DNA of 51,118 nt from Bacteroidales bacterium (GCA_024401975.1 JAKSKB010000004.1:1-51118), one strand, 5' to 3'. Counted from the first letter of the stretch, positions 39,378-49,356 are shown. Program-made: numbers and translations. Notes: a model not told the origin generated them from the sequence alone.

Positions 39378-40487
39378 TTATTTCTTATAATTGGTTTGAT
39401 AGAATCTTTTTTTCACCACCTTCGCGGGAAAGGCGCGCGTACGCACCCTGACACAAAGTCTGGTTCCGAGAGCCGCGAAAAACGAATCCACGAGGGCAAA
39501 GCAGAGACTTCTGCCAAGAGATATACTGTGATAACCCGTGGTCACGATTCCCACCCGCACTCCTTCCGGTGTCTCGACAGGATACCCGGCGCGTGGCACC
39601 GCCCTGTCTTCAAGTTCCAGTCCGACCAGTTTCCTTGCAGTACCTTCCTTTTTCTGACGCTCAAGAGCCTCCTTTCCGATGAATTCTTCTTTTTCCAATT
39701 TGCAGAACATCGACAGACCCGCTTCCATCGGCGAAATCTCCGCAGAAAGCTCGTCTCCATACAATGGTAGCCCGGCTTCGAAGCGCAAGGTATCACGGCA
39801 TCCCAAGCCGCAAGGCAACACGCCGGCCGCAATGAGTCTTCTCCATATATCCACCGTGCCTTCCGGAGTCGTGTAGAGCTCGAATCCGTCTTCACCCGTA
39901 TAGCCGGACCGGCTGACAATCAGTCTTTCGCCTTTCCAGACGTCATCATAGAAATTGTAGAATCCAAGTGACGAGACACCCTGCAGCCCCAACACATCCT
40001 TAAGTACAGCTTCGGACTCCGGCCCCTGTACCGCTATCTGTCCCCATCGCCCGGAAGCATTTACCAGCGACACGTCAAATCCGGAAGCATTGTCCTTCAT
40101 CCACTCGAAATCCTTTTCTTCGTTGGCTGCATTGACCACAAGCAGATATCCGCCCGCTCCATACTCCCGATAAACGAGAAGATCGTCCACACACCCTCCG
40201 TCCGGATAAAGCATCATACCATAAACGATACCTCCCGGCGCAAGGGAGGAAACGTCATTGGTAAATATGTGGTTCACGTACGCGGACGCCTGTGGACCGC
40301 TCACGAAAATCTCGCCCATATGCGATACGTCAAACATCCCCACCCCGCCGCGTACGGCATTGTGCTCCGCAATTATGCCACTGTACTGAATGGGCATATC
40401 ATAGCCGGCGAAAGGAGACATCTTCGCCCCCAGAGCCAGATGTTCATCGTGGAGGCACGTGAATTTCAACGAAACTTCCTGTTCCAT
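39378..40487 (-). CDS. gcvT: Aminomethyltransferase (glycine cleavage T protein)
   Basis: A 369-residue tetrahydrofolate-dependent enzyme that releases ammonia from the H-protein arm and makes methylene-tetrahydrofolate. Motifs: MSPFAGYDMPIQYSGI, GGVGMFDVSHMGEI (catalytic Asp in FDVSHMGE), IVSRSGYTGEDGFELY and LGCRDTLRFEAGLPLYGDEL. I start at ATG 40487 (MEQEVSLKFT), 8 bases after the arginase-like stop; the alternative TTG at 40499 overlaps that stop. No glycine riboswitch can precede it because the gap is only 8 bases; any control would lie upstream of the arginase-like gene. Confidence 0.96.
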   Translation of the reverse strand: MEQEVSLKFTCLHDEHLALGAKMSPFAGYDMPIQYSGIIAEHNAVRGGVGMFDVSHMGEIFVSGPQASAYVNHIFTNDVSSLAPGGIVYGMMLYPDGGCVDDLLVYREYGAGGYLLVVNAANEEKDFEWMKDNASGFDVSLVNASGRWGQIAVQGPESEAVLKDVLGLQGVSSLGFYNFYDDVWKGERLIVSRSGYTGEDGFELYTTPEGTVDIWRRLIAAGVLPCGLGCRDTLRFEAGLPLYGDELSAEISPMEAGLSMFCKLEKEEFIGKEALERQKKEGTARKLVGLELEDRAVPRAGYPVETPEGVRVGIVTTGYHSISLGRSLCFALVDSFFAALGTRLCVRVRTRAFPAKVVKKRFYQTNYKK

Positions 40488-40495
40488 ATCTTTAA

Positions 40496-41161
40496 TCAAT
40501 CCATCAAATTTAACAATATTCCCTGCAATATGTCATTGGTCCTGCGATTAGTTATCAAATCAGTATCAACAGCCCCTTTGCCTGGTGTCAGTTCCCCGCA
40601 AACGTCGACCCCCGCTATGCACCTGCCTTCCGTAACCGCCGCCAGGGCGCCTCTCAACTCTTCCAGAGTCATAGTCCCCTGATCCCAGTCGGTCCGGGCG
40701 GAATCCCGATTCAGAACATCCTTGTCTATAGACAGATATACCGGCAACGAAGCGGGGAGCCCACAGATGTCATCCGCACGGCGTATATGCAGAACCGCCT
40801 GAAGCATAGGAAGTTTCCGGGCCTCAAGCACCCACGAGCCGCAGGAAAGAAGCGGAGAACCGAAAGCTGTCGGCTGATCATCCGGATGATTGTCGAAAAG
40901 CACAAGACAGAACGGCCGGGCAACCTTTTCAAGCCAGAACAGAGAAGCGTAATGATAGTCCCCGGAATCGAGCCAATGTACCCCGCGAGCGGAATACGGT
41001 CCTATTGCATCGCGAATGGCAGACGCGGCTTCGCTGTCGCAATAGCAGCAACCACCTTCCAGCGAGGTGAAATCAAGGATATCGGCCCCATCCGGAAGGA
41101 AGCCCTCGGCAGGATAAATTCCGCTGAAATTCATCAGAATCGTAGGTACAGATGCTCCCAT
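40496..41161 (-). CDS. Compact arginase-superfamily (ureohydrolase) protein
   Basis: A 221-residue protein with the manganese motifs of arginase/agmatinase/formiminoglutamase enzymes: LVLFDNHPDDQ (DxHxD, about residue 90), and YLSIDKDVL (SxDxD, about residue 145). The N-terminal GGDH-like motif is replaced by DSGDYHYAS. At 221 residues it is much shorter than typical members (about 300), mainly at the N-terminus. Hydrolysis of an amidine or guanidine compound is likely; the substrate is not evident. It is the first gene of the glycine cleavage operon, which suggests a nitrogen- or one-carbon-linked substrate (inference). An internal ATG at 41134 is a less likely start. No clear -7 box is seen upstream. 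Confidence 0.83.
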   Translation of the reverse strand: MGASVPTILMNFSGIYPAEGFLPDGADILDFTSLEGGCCYCDSEAASAIRDAIGPYSARGVHWLDSGDYHYASLFWLEKVARPFCLVLFDNHPDDQPTAFGSPLLSCGSWVLEARKLPMLQAVLHIRRADDICGLPASLPVYLSIDKDVLNRDSARTDWDQGTMTLEELRGALAAVTEGRCIAGVDVCGELTPGKGAVDTDLITNRRTNDILQGILLNLMD

Positions 41162-41231
41162 AATATGAAAAAAGTGTATTAAACCTGTCTGAACAAGTTC
41201 TTAAAATTAGGAAATAAAGCGGAAAAAACCT

Positions 41232-41239
41232 TATCTTTG
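41232..41239 (+). promoter_or_regulatory. -7 box (TATCTTTG) for the gene at 41248
   Basis: TATCTTTG ends only 8 nt before the ATG at 41248, implying a nearly leaderless message. The -33 region is poor. Confidence 0.55.
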
Positions 41240-41247
41240 CAGAGATT

Positions 41248-41715
41248 ATGGTCACAGAAGATATATTTCCATTGGATTCAGAAAAGGTTTACGACTCGCA
41301 GGACGAGTTGACCCTCGACACACCCGATGGGCTTCGGACCCTCAAAATCGGGGCGTGGCTGAATGAGGACCCCGTGCGCATCCACAAGCTTATCATAAGA
41401 GAAAAGACACTGCACGTCAATCAGATAGAAGTTTTCAACCCGCTGATCAGCAAACTTCGCCGGGCAGATCCGGACTACTATATGAAAGTGATGGGGCTCC
41501 AACTGCTGATTGACTTCCCCGGGTACGGAACGGGAATAAAGGCGAAGATACCTTTTGAGAACGATCCTGTGGGATTCTACAAATGGTGGAGGCGCGAAAA
41601 GCACGAAAACAAGGTTCACCTCTCGACAGGCTACCGGATAATCCTGTTTCAGAAAGTGCTCTCGATGTCCCCTAAGACTCTTCTCAAAAAAGACAAGGAC
41701 TTCCTCAACCAATAA
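41248..41715 (+). CDS. Conserved-looking protein of unknown function
   Basis: A 155-residue protein I do not recognise. It is mixed in charge with a basic C-terminus (LLKKDKDFLNQ) and has no signal peptide, membrane helix or obvious catalytic motif. Segments such as KIGAWLNEDPVRIHKLIIREKT and GFYKWWRREKHENKVHLSTG look structured rather than random. Codon use resembles its neighbours and the -7 box is well placed, so I think it is a real gene. It is divergent from the arginase-like gene and convergent with fucP, separated from it by 17 bases with a hairpin. Confidence 0.7.
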   Translation: MVTEDIFPLDSEKVYDSQDELTLDTPDGLRTLKIGAWLNEDPVRIHKLIIREKTLHVNQIEVFNPLISKLRRADPDYYMKVMGLQLLIDFPGYGTGIKAKIPFENDPVGFYKWWRREKHENKVHLSTGYRIILFQKVLSMSPKTLLKKDKDFLNQ

Positions 41716-41720
41716 CGCGT

Positions 41721-41742
41721 GGGTGACTCTTGTTAGTCGCCC
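41721..41742. terminator. Hairpin between convergent genes
   Basis: GGGTGACT (41721-41728) pairs with AGTCGCCC (41735-41742), one G-U pair, loop of six. It lies between the stop of the unknown gene and the end of fucP. There is no T-run on either strand, so it is a weak terminator candidate. Confidence 0.35.
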
Positions 41743-43037
41743 CTGTCAGCGCTTCTCCTAATCCCGTAGATGACTATCGCTATGAAACACAGAAGAGGGA
41801 GGCAGAAACTGACGTTCACGGCAGGGTGTCCCAACACCGTCCCGAGGTCAATGATGCTTCCTTGAAGCGGCGGCAGTATGGAGCCTCCCACTATCGCCAT
41901 TACAAGAAACGCCGCCCCCAGCATCCTGTCATCAGAATTGACATCCTCGAGCGCTATACCATATATGGTCGGAAACATCAGACTCATGAACGCGCTGATT
42001 CCGACAAGGCACACCAGCCCGGTCTTCCCGACAAGGACAACGGCGCCTATGGTGCACAATGCAGCGCCGCATCCGAAGATTGCCAGCAGTCGCCGCGAAT
42101 TGACATATTTCATCAGGAACGTTGAAATGAATCTGAAGCATAGGAATATGGCCATAGCAACGATATTGTATTTCTGTGCAGTAGCTTTGTCGATTCCGAG
42201 ATTGTCAGCATACTGGATGATGAAAGTCCACACCATTATCTGCGCTCCGACATAGAACATCTGGGCGAGAACGCCTTCCCTATAAGCCACGTTACGCCAC
42301 AGGCGCCCCATAGTACCTCCGCGCGTGGCAGCCCCGTTTCCTTTCTGCGTCTCCGGCATCCTGGTCAGGGCTATCACAATCAGGAAGATTAGAACAACTG
42401 CTCCGAGCACCACATAGGCGTCCCTGATGGAAGCCAGGTCCCGGGCTCTTTCCCCAGCCTTTGTGACAGCGTCCAACTCGGAGAAATGATTGACACCGGC
42501 AGCATCACGGTGACGGTCGCTCATCAGGGACGGCAACACCACCCAGGACGCCACGGCCATACCGGTGAGCGAGCCTATAGGATTGAACGCTTGTGAAAGG
42601 TTGAGCCTTCTTGTGGAATTGGCACTATCTCCGAGAGAAAGGATGAACGGATTAGCCGTAGTTTCCAGAAAAGCCAGTCCGAAAGTGAGTATGTACAGCG
42701 ACACACAGAAAAAGGTGAAGCTCTGCCGGGCAGCCGCAGGAATGAACAGGAAAGCTCCGACCGCATAAAGTGCAAGCCCGAGAAGTATGCCTTTCTTATA
42801 ACTGAACCTCCTTATGAACAGAGCGGCCGGTACGGCCATAGTCGCATATCCGCCGTAGAAGGCGAACTGTATCAGGGAAGCCTTGGCAGCGGACAGTTCC
42901 ATAATGGTCTGGAACGCCGCCACCATAGGATTCGTTATGTCGTTGGCAAAGCCCCACAGGGCAAAAAGAGACGTTATGAGGACGAATGTCACCAGATAGC
43001 GTCTCTCGACCAGACGGGTATCGTTGTTTCTCATCAT
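41733..43037 (-). CDS. fucP: L-fucose:H+ symporter-type MFS transporter
   Basis: A 434-residue inner-membrane transporter with about twelve helices. [22 protein letters not shown] at helix 1 is the FucP signature (charged pocket residues in the first helix). [24 protein letters not shown] and [15 protein letters not shown] follow in family order. It carries L-fucose or a related sugar into the cytosol with protons. The start overlaps the fucI stop (ATGA), so isomerase and permease are co-translated. It is the last gene of rfbA - ddh - fucI - fucP. Confidence 0.93.
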   Translation of the reverse strand: MMRNNDTRLVERRYLVTFVLITSLFALWGFANDITNPMVAAFQTIMELSAAKASLIQFAFYGGYATMAVPAALFIRRFSYKKGILLGLALYAVGAFLFIPAAARQSFTFFCVSLYILTFGLAFLETTANPFILSLGDSANSTRRLNLSQAFNPIGSLTGMAVASWVVLPSLMSDRHRDAAGVNHFSELDAVTKAGERARDLASIRDAYVVLGAVVLIFLIVIALTRMPETQKGNGAATRGGTMGRLWRNVAYREGVLAQMFYVGAQIMVWTFIIQYADNLGIDKATAQKYNIVAMAIFLCFRFISTFLMKYVNSRRLLAIFGCGAALCTIGAVVLVGKTGLVCLVGISAFMSLMFPTIYGIALEDVNSDDRMLGAAFLVMAIVGGSILPPLQGSIIDLGTVLGHPAVNVSFCLPLLCFIAIVIYGIRRSADRGD

Positions 43038-44854
43038 TTATAAAGAGGTCCGAAGTTGGCACAGGCGCGGAAATCAGCGCCCTCCTTGTCCATACCGAAG
43101 GCATTCCACACTGAAGGGCGGAATATCTTGTCCTCAGGCACGTTGTGCATACATACGGGTATACGCAACATCGAAGCGAGTGTTATGAGGTCCGCTCCTA
43201 TGTGTCCGTACGCTATCGCCCCGTGATTGGCCCCCCAGTTGTTCATTACGCTGTACACGTCCTTGAAAGCATCCTTCCCTGAATCCGTGCGGGGAACGAA
43301 CCAGGTCGTAGGCCAGGTCGGGTCCGTACGTTTATCCAATATGTCGTGCTGCTCTTTCGGCAATTCGGCCGTCCATCCCTCAGCTATCTGGAGCACCGGT
43401 CCTAGTCCGGACACCATATTGAGGCGCAACATCGTCATAGGCATACCCCCGCGACTCACGAAATGAGCGGAATAACCGCCTCCACGGAAATAGTCACGGT
43501 CGGCAGGCATCCATTGCGTCGCCTTGAGGCAGGCGGCGGCATCAACCTCAGTCATCTCCCAAGGCGCCTTGATGACAGGGTTGCCTTCGGCATCGGACAT
43601 CGCTCCAGTAGCATCCAGAGTGGTGGCCCCAGAGTTGATGAGATGGATGAATCCTCCCGCTGCAAGTCCTTCGGGCGAGCGGCCTGTCACCCTCTTCACG
43701 GCCTCAGGACTCCAATAGGTGCGCACGTCGCTGAACATCACGCCCTTCCCCGTCAGCAGATGACCGAAAAGCATCGCCATTCCATTGCAGAAATCGTTTT
43801 CCGTGGCCAATATCTTCGCTTCTCGCACACCGTTCCAATCGAAAGAGGAACACATAAGTGATTCGGGGAAGTCGAAATTGGGCTTGTAGTCCGTCCACTG
43901 CCTCTGGCCCTGAACCCCGGCGGCTATGGCGTTGTGCCCGAGGGACTCCTCCTTGTAGCCCATCTCCAGAAGTTTCGGATTTCCTTCCATCAAGTCGCGG
44001 ATTATCATCATATTCTTGACGGTAAATTCCCAGTCTGCATCCTTCTCCGCGCGGGTCTTGCCTTTCCCCTTGCCGTTGAAGGTTGTCATCGGCGTACCGG
44101 GGAACAGAGGTCTGTCCTCATTGTAATCGTGACCCTCCTGTGGCTTGCAGTATTTTTCGGCCCACTTCATCGCCTTTTCGAACTCCTCGTGGTCGTATAT
44201 GCCGAAATCCACGCGGCGCAGGATTTCGACCAGCTCCACGTATTCGGTACGCATACCGAGATACTTCTGAAGAAAATCCGCATCTACCATCGAACCGGCT
44301 ATTCCCATACAGGTATTGCCCAGACTAAGGTAACTCTTTCCGCGCATCGTGGCCACTGCGACAGCGGCACGTGCCCAGCGCAGTATCTTCGCCGCCACGT
44401 CCTCGGGAATGGTGTTGTCCCCAAGGTCCTGCACATCGTGTCCGTAGATGCCAAATGCGGGAAGTCCCTTTTGTGCGTGGGCGGCAAGAACGGCCGCGAG
44501 ATACACGGCACCGGGACGCTCCGTCCCGTTGAAGCCCCAGACAGCCTTGGGCCAATACGGGTGCATATCCATAGTTTCGGAACCGTAGCACCAGCAGGAA
44601 GTCACGGAAATGGTCGCTCCGACTCCCTCACGCTCGAACTTTTCCTGACAAACCGCCGATTCGGCCACACGTCCTATGGTGCTGTCGGCGATGACACATT
44701 CCACGGGGGAACCGTCACCGTTGCGAAGATTGGATGTGATAAGTTTTGCTACAGCCTTCGCAAGAGCCATTGTCTTGTCTTCAAGAGCTTCGCGTACGCC
44801 GCCCTGGCGTCCGTCTATGGTCGGCCTTATACCGATTTTGGGATATTTGTCCAT
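43034..44854 (-). CDS. fucI: L-fucose isomerase
   Basis: A 606-residue cytosolic enzyme converting L-fucose to L-fuculose (also D-arabinose to D-ribulose). It starts [22 protein letters not shown], a near-universal FucI opening. [35 protein letters not shown] and the active-site region [20 protein letters not shown] with [15 protein letters not shown] carry the catalytic Glu and Asp. It is slightly longer than E. coli FucI (591). I use ATG 44854; a TTG nine codons upstream overlaps the end of ddh. Fuculokinase and aldolase, needed to finish the pathway, are not in the window. Confidence 0.95.
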   Translation of the reverse strand: MDKYPKIGIRPTIDGRQGGVREALEDKTMALAKAVAKLITSNLRNGDGSPVECVIADSTIGRVAESAVCQEKFEREGVGATISVTSCWCYGSETMDMHPYWPKAVWGFNGTERPGAVYLAAVLAAHAQKGLPAFGIYGHDVQDLGDNTIPEDVAAKILRWARAAVAVATMRGKSYLSLGNTCMGIAGSMVDADFLQKYLGMRTEYVELVEILRRVDFGIYDHEEFEKAMKWAEKYCKPQEGHDYNEDRPLFPGTPMTTFNGKGKGKTRAEKDADWEFTVKNMMIIRDLMEGNPKLLEMGYKEESLGHNAIAAGVQGQRQWTDYKPNFDFPESLMCSSFDWNGVREAKILATENDFCNGMAMLFGHLLTGKGVMFSDVRTYWSPEAVKRVTGRSPEGLAAGGFIHLINSGATTLDATGAMSDAEGNPVIKAPWEMTEVDAAACLKATQWMPADRDYFRGGGYSAHFVSRGGMPMTMLRLNMVSGLGPVLQIAEGWTAELPKEQHDILDKRTDPTWPTTWFVPRTDSGKDAFKDVYSVMNNWGANHGAIAYGHIGADLITLASMLRIPVCMHNVPEDKIFRPSVWNAFGMDKEGADFRACANFGPLYK

Positions 44855-44873
44855 AATATTTATGTTGTTGGTT

Positions 44874-45773
44874 TCACACAAGTTCCCCGATGAGCGCTTC
44901 CCTGTTTCCAGGAAGAAGGTCCAGCGGGGGTATCTCTATCAGCGTATAGCAGCCCGGCTCACGCAGCAGGGACGCGCGCGCGGCGGCCACCATAACCTGA
45001 GCCGTCAGCGCCGGATTGTTTATCTTCATATCAAATTGAAACTTCTGTCCGGCAGTACAACCGGAAATGCCGTCGCGCACCATATTCACTCCGTGTTCCA
45101 GAGTATTCAGGGCGGCGACGCACTCCACTTCCCTGACTTCCGTCCTGTCAGATGCGAAATAAGGGTCGGATTTGATTGCCTCCTCCACTTCGGCGAATAC
45201 GGCTCCGTCTTCGAGTTCCACGTTCACCAGCCTGCCGTGCACTCCGTTGCCGAGGGGCATCGTTATGCTCAACGCATCCTTCACCCCTTTGACGGCCCTG
45301 GCTGCGACAGTATGCCCCATAGAACGCCCCGGACCGAAATTGGTGTAGGTGACACCTCCGGGGGCCAGAGCCTTGAACAGCGTGCGGACTACCGAATCAC
45401 TGCCCGGATCCCACCCTGCCGCCATCACTCCTACCGCACCGGAAGCCTTGGCAACGGCTGCAAGTTCCGCCCTGAGTGCTACGACATCGGCGTGTATGTC
45501 GAAACAGTCCACGGTATTGATTCCTCTGGACAGACATTTGAGAGCCGTCCCCCTGACCATTCTCGAAGGAACGCAGAGCAATGCCACGTCCACCCCTTCC
45601 AACTCGCCTATGTCCGTCACCACGCGATAAGCTGAAAGCCCGGAGATCCCTTCCGCGCTGCCGCTCCTGCGAACCACTCCGACGCATTCCATATCGGGAG
45701 CGTGCTCAAGCGATTCCATCGCGCATCTGCCTATGTTGCCGTAGCCGACTACCGCCACACCCGCCTTCTTCAT
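44874..45773 (-). CDS. ddh: meso-Diaminopimelate D-dehydrogenase
   Basis: A 299-residue NADP-dependent enzyme giving a one-step route from tetrahydrodipicolinate to meso-diaminopimelate, used for lysine and peptidoglycan. The Rossmann start is [19 protein letters not shown]. Substrate motifs are [27 protein letters not shown] and [18 protein letters not shown] 45773 overlaps the rfbA stop as ATGA; the frame upstream is inside rfbA. It is followed after 19 bases by fucI. Its placement between a dTDP-sugar gene and fucose genes is unexpected. Confidence 0.94.
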   Translation of the reverse strand: MKKAGVAVVGYGNIGRCAMESLEHAPDMECVGVVRRSGSAEGISGLSAYRVVTDIGELEGVDVALLCVPSRMVRGTALKCLSRGINTVDCFDIHADVVALRAELAAVAKASGAVGVMAAGWDPGSDSVVRTLFKALAPGGVTYTNFGPGRSMGHTVAARAVKGVKDALSITMPLGNGVHGRLVNVELEDGAVFAEVEEAIKSDPYFASDRTEVREVECVAALNTLEHGVNMVRDGISGCTAGQKFQFDMKINNPALTAQVMVAAARASLLREPGCYTLIEIPPLDLLPGNREALIGELV

Positions 45774-46651
45774 ATCCCCTCTTCGATTATTTTCATAAGA
45801 TACTGCCCGTATTCGTTCTTGCTCATCGGCTCCGCTATCCGGCGGAGTTTCCCGGCATCTATCCACCCGCTGGTGTATGCTATCGCCTCAAGACAGGCAA
45901 TCTTGAGTCCCTGGCGCTTCTCTATGACCTCGACGAAAGTGGATGCTTCTGACAGGGAATCGTGCGTACCGGTATCCAGCCAGGCGAATCCTCTCCCGAA
46001 AGTCTTGACTTTAAGGCGCTTGTCCGACAGGAACGCCTGATTGACCGAAGTTATTTCCAGCTCCCCGCGCGCTGAGGGCTTTATGCCCTTGACCACTTCA
46101 AGCACCTTGTTGGGATAGAAGTACAGCCCCACGACGGCATAGTTGCTTTTGGGGGCTGACGGTTTTTCTTCGATGGAAATGCAGTTGCCTTCAGTGTCGA
46201 ATTCAGCCACTCCGTACCTCTGCGGGTCGCTGACCCTATATCCGAACACGGTCGCCAGTCCGTCCCGTTCCGCACTGTGCACGGCCTCCTTCAAAAGAGT
46301 GGTGAAACCGCTGCCGTAGAAGATGTTGTCCCCGAGCACAAGGCACACGCTGTCGCCGCCAATGAACTTTTCCCCGATGACAAACGCCTGCGCGAGACCG
46401 TCAGGAGACGGCTGCTCGGCATATTCGAAATTGACGCCGTAGTCAGAACCGTCGCCGAGAAGTCTCTTGAAACCTGGCAGGTCCGCCGGAGTGGAAATGA
46501 CAAGTATGTCCCTTATACCTGCAAGCATCAGCACACTTATCGGGTAATATACCATCGGTTTGTCGAAAATGGGCAGGAGCTGCTTGCTCACCCCTTTGGT
46601 GATTGGGTACAGCCTCGTACCGCTGCCTCCGGCCAGAACTATTCCTTTCAT
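45770..46651 (-). CDS. rfbA: Glucose-1-phosphate thymidylyltransferase
   Basis: A 293-residue nucleotidyltransferase that makes dTDP-glucose for dTDP-rhamnose and related surface sugars. [37 protein letters not shown] (given by its ends) holds the signature GGxGTRL and the catalytic Lys. [29 protein letters not shown] and [13 protein letters not shown] follow. The start at ATG 46651 lies 6 nt after a -7 box (46658-46665), so the message may be leaderless. The partner genes rfbB, rfbC and rfbD are not in the window. It is the first gene of rfbA - ddh - fucI - fucP. Confidence 0.95.
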   Translation of the reverse strand: MKGIVLAGGSGTRLYPITKGVSKQLLPIFDKPMVYYPISVLMLAGIRDILVISTPADLPGFKRLLGDGSDYGVNFEYAEQPSPDGLAQAFVIGEKFIGGDSVCLVLGDNIFYGSGFTTLLKEAVHSAERDGLATVFGYRVSDPQRYGVAEFDTEGNCISIEEKPSAPKSNYAVVGLYFYPNKVLEVVKGIKPSARGELEITSVNQAFLSDKRLKVKTFGRGFAWLDTGTHDSLSEASTFVEVIEKRQGLKIACLEAIAYTSGWIDAGKLRRIAEPMSKNEYGQYLMKIIEEGI

Positions 46652-46657
46652 ATTGTA

Positions 46658-46665
46658 CAAACTTA
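46658..46665 (-). promoter_or_regulatory. -7 box (TAAGTTTG) for the rfbA operon
   Basis: Minus-strand TAAGTTTG ends 6 nt before the rfbA ATG. The -33 region is A-rich with no TTTG. Confidence 0.5.
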
Positions 46666-46696
46666 AGTAAAATATGGAAAAAAGAAAAAAGATATT

Positions 46697-46704
46697 TAAA
46701 TTTG
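46697..46704 (+). promoter_or_regulatory. -7 box (TAAATTTG) for the outer-membrane barrel gene
   Basis: TAAATTTG lies 21 nt before the ATG at 46726 and is divergent from the rfbA box. There is no clear -33. Confidence 0.5.
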
Positions 46705-46725
46705 TCCATATCAAAATCCCCCGAT

Positions 46726-47391
46726 ATGAAAAGATTTGTCATACTCACAGCCGCCTTCCTGCTCTGCCATGTGGCATCAGCGCAGGAAATGATTTTCGGA
46801 ATCCTCGCCGGAGGCAACATATCATTGATGAGCGGGAACGGAACCATCAACATAGGCAACTATGTGCCGCTGACAATCACGACGGGTCACGTTCTGGGCG
46901 GAGGATTCATAGGAGGCGTGGCGCAACTCGACTTCAAGGCCTGGGGCATCAGGGGCGAAGTGTCATATAGCCAACAGGGCATGCAGTTCAACGCCGATTA
47001 TCTCGGCGGAACCCTGATTGTCAGCCGAAGGAGCAACAGCGTAAACATCCCTGTGATGGCCTATGTCAAGGCACTCGATGACCGGCTGTCCATAATGCTC
47101 GGTCCCCAACTCGGCGTCGCGTTCGGCGGAGCGGACTTTTTCGGCGGCCTCAACACCAGAGATGTCCCTGACAGATACCGATGGAGCGGTGATGATTTCA
47201 ACGTTCTCGACGTATCCGCCTGTCTCGGTGTGGAATATCTCTTCATAGAGTCCTTCGGAATCTTCGCAAGATACAACCACGGCTTCCTAAACGTGTTCAA
47301 GAGGCTGGAATTCGAAGGGTATTCCGACTCCGCCCCCTATGGGAAAAACCGCGTGGTACAGATAGGTCTCGTTTACAAGTTCGGGCAGTAG
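46726..47391 (+). CDS. Outer-membrane beta-barrel protein (PorT-like)
   Basis: A 221-residue exported protein. A signal peptide ([19 protein letters not shown], cleavage after AQ or ASA) precedes alternating hydrophobic strands separated by Gly and Asn turns. The pattern [13 protein letters not shown] near the N-terminus, [40 protein letters not shown], and the C-terminal strand [12 protein letters not shown] resemble the small PorT/OmpX-like barrels common in Bacteroidota, with eight to ten strands expected. The precise role is unknown. It is followed after 52 bases by the DUF2147 gene without a visible promoter, so the two may be co-transcribed. Confidence 0.85.
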   Translation: MKRFVILTAAFLLCHVASAQEMIFGILAGGNISLMSGNGTINIGNYVPLTITTGHVLGGGFIGGVAQLDFKAWGIRGEVSYSQQGMQFNADYLGGTLIVSRRSNSVNIPVMAYVKALDDRLSIMLGPQLGVAFGGADFFGGLNTRDVPDRYRWSGDDFNVLDVSACLGVEYLFIESFGIFARYNHGFLNVFKRLEFEGYSDSAPYGKNRVVQIGLVYKFGQ

Positions 47392-47443
47392 GGAGCGACC
47401 GACCAAGAATAGAAAATGAATTATCCGTAATAAGGTAATAAGT

Positions 47444-47911
47444 ATGAATATAAAACTGTTGTTGTTTCTTGCCCCCACACTGTTTTCTGCAATTTACGCA
47501 TCGGCCCGGAATCCTCTCAATGACAACCCGGATTCGATAGTCGGTGAGTATCTGGTGCCGGATAAGAAGAATGGAGATTCGAAGGTGCGTTTCATCAGGA
47601 ACGCCGACAGCACTTACGACTGTCAGGTGTTCTGGCTTGAGGTTCCGACAGACCCCAAGACTGGGAAGCTCTGGCTGGACGAACGCAATCCGGACAAATC
47701 CAAGCGGAACGTACGCTGCGACCGGCTTTTTATAGTGAGAGGACTTGGATACAATGCCGAAAAGAAACAGTGGGACGGAGCAAAGATTTATGACCCCAAC
47801 CGCGGCATTACCGCAAGGATGACCGGGAAGTTCCTTGAGGACGGCACATTGGAAATCCGCGGCACCGTCCTCGGAATCGGTGAGACACAGCGATGGATAA
47901 AATTGAATTAA
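47444..47911 (+). CDS. Exported DUF2147 protein
   Basis: A 155-residue protein with an N-terminal signal peptide (MNIKLLLFLAPTLFSAIYASA) and a compact DUF2147 domain: DSIVGEYLVPDKKNGDSKVRFI, a short middle strand FWLEVPTDPKTGK, and WDGAKIYDPNRGITARMTGKFLEDGTLEIRG (ends given). DUF2147 proteins are small periplasmic beta proteins of unknown function. The family identification is confident; the role is not known. It lies between the barrel gene and the lipase-like lipoprotein. Confidence 0.88.
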   Translation: MNIKLLLFLAPTLFSAIYASARNPLNDNPDSIVGEYLVPDKKNGDSKVRFIRNADSTYDCQVFWLEVPTDPKTGKLWLDERNPDKSKRNVRCDRLFIVRGLGYNAEKKQWDGAKIYDPNRGITARMTGKFLEDGTLEIRGTVLGIGETQRWIKLN

Positions 47912-47960
47912 GCGCTATGGAGTAACAGAGAAACCGTGTCATTCCTTAATAACTCGGTAT

Positions 47961-49340
47961 ATGAAAAGTTCGGGACGCATTACGATTGAAATTCTTTTCT
48001 GCCTGCTCCTCGTTGCTGGTTGTCAGAAGGAAGAGCGGATTTTGCCTCCTCCTATCCACAATTATCTTACGGAGGTGGTTGAAGAAAGAAAAATCTCCGA
48101 TGACCAACTTATAGAGATAATTATGGATGAATTCGGCAATCTTCCGGAAGAGATTGAGGGAATTTCTACAAAAAATCTATTGAAACTCGTCATTCCCGAC
48201 ATCACACTGGCTAAAATTCTCTACAAGACTCCGGATCGCGACGGAAAGATTGTCAATGCCTCGGGAGTAGTGGTCTACCCGACCCGAAAAACCGAATATA
48301 ATCATATCACGAGCGTACAGCACGGGACCTGCCAGATTTGCGACGCGCCATCCGAAGACTTCTTTCCGGTGGAATGTTCGACGGTCATCATAGGCGAGGT
48401 GGTATGTATGGCAGATTATCTGGGCTACGGAGCTACTGTAAACGATTCGCTTTACCATCCGTATCTCCATCATCAGCTGACCGGCACCACCTGCACCGAT
48501 ATGTTCTTCGCGGCGGAGGAATATATGGCCGACAAAGAGTACAGGAAGGAGATAACGAAGACCGGCAACGACATCCGCCTCTTAGGTTACTCGCAAGGTG
48601 GAGCGGCGACGATATCCACTCTCATGGAGATGGAAAAGAGGGGACTCGGCCAGCGCATCAAGGATGCCCGCGCCGGTGGCTGCCCCTTCAATCTGAACAC
48701 CTTCTTCGACAAGTATTCTGAAAGTGACACGACTTACTACCGCGATCCCGCGTATATACTTATGCTGGCAAGGGGGCTCTTCTATGGGGACAATCTTCTT
48801 GACAACATAGACTGGCACAATATCCTGGCTGACGGGATGTTTCAGCCGGAAGGAACGTTCGCGGAAGGAACGGAATACGAGAAGAGGTGGAAATGGGCTG
48901 ACGGAAAATCAGTTTTCGACCATTTCCCGGATTGGCACATAAAGGCGATGAACAGCAAACTGGACACGCTGTGCGGCAAGATAATGAGCGGAATTTTCCA
49001 CCCGGACGGCTTCGACCATATCAATAAGACTCCGGAGAATCATTTTGGAGGCAACGAGGACTGGTTTACCTTTTACAGCGAAGTCTATAAACATTCTCTA
49101 GTCCATATGACCCCTCCGAAGACTCCGGTACAGGTCTTCCACTGCATCTTCGACCCCGTTGTCCCGCGCGAATGCGCAGAGGAGGGAGCTGCGTGGCTGG
49201 GAACCACCATCCACGACCTCAACGCGACCAACCATATGAATGGCTCCGTACTCTTCATGCTTGAGTATGCCGATTGCCATGACAGCGGACCGCTTCCGGG
49301 AATTATATCCTGGAAGGATCTTGAGCAGTTTATCGATTGA
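47961..49340 (+). CDS. Lipase/esterase-like alpha/beta-hydrolase lipoprotein
   Basis: A 459-residue lipoprotein (lipobox LLVAGC at residues 17-22, followed by QKEER). The alpha/beta-hydrolase domain has the nucleophile elbow LLGYSQGGAATIS (Ser about residue 212). FHCIFDPVVPRECAEEG probably carries the catalytic acid and ATNHMNGS the His, about 50 residues from the end, as in the secretory-lipase (LIP) group. The segment VCMADYLGYGATVNDSLYHPYLH is also typical of that group. An ester or lipid substrate is likely; which one is unknown. It may follow the DUF2147 gene on one transcript (49-base gap, no clear promoter) and is convergent with the metallophosphatase. Confidence 0.86.
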   Translation: MKSSGRITIEILFCLLLVAGCQKEERILPPPIHNYLTEVVEERKISDDQLIEIIMDEFGNLPEEIEGISTKNLLKLVIPDITLAKILYKTPDRDGKIVNASGVVVYPTRKTEYNHITSVQHGTCQICDAPSEDFFPVECSTVIIGEVVCMADYLGYGATVNDSLYHPYLHHQLTGTTCTDMFFAAEEYMADKEYRKEITKTGNDIRLLGYSQGGAATISTLMEMEKRGLGQRIKDARAGGCPFNLNTFFDKYSESDTTYYRDPAYILMLARGLFYGDNLLDNIDWHNILADGMFQPEGTFAEGTEYEKRWKWADGKSVFDHFPDWHIKAMNSKLDTLCGKIMSGIFHPDGFDHINKTPENHFGGNEDWFTFYSEVYKHSLVHMTPPKTPVQVFHCIFDPVVPRECAEEGAAWLGTTIHDLNATNHMNGSVLFMLEYADCHDSGPLPGIISWKDLEQFID

Positions 49341-49356
49341 CCGGACTACAGGGGCA

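Noticed and set aside
40488-40495. Glycine riboswitch in front of gcvT
   Set aside because: Only 8 bases separate gcvT from the arginase-like stop, and the 86-base gap upstream of that gene shows no paired glycine-aptamer structure.
43934-45635. Two plus-strand frames of 319 codons each
   Set aside because: Antisense to fucI and ddh, both identified by strong motifs; long shadows are expected in this GC range.
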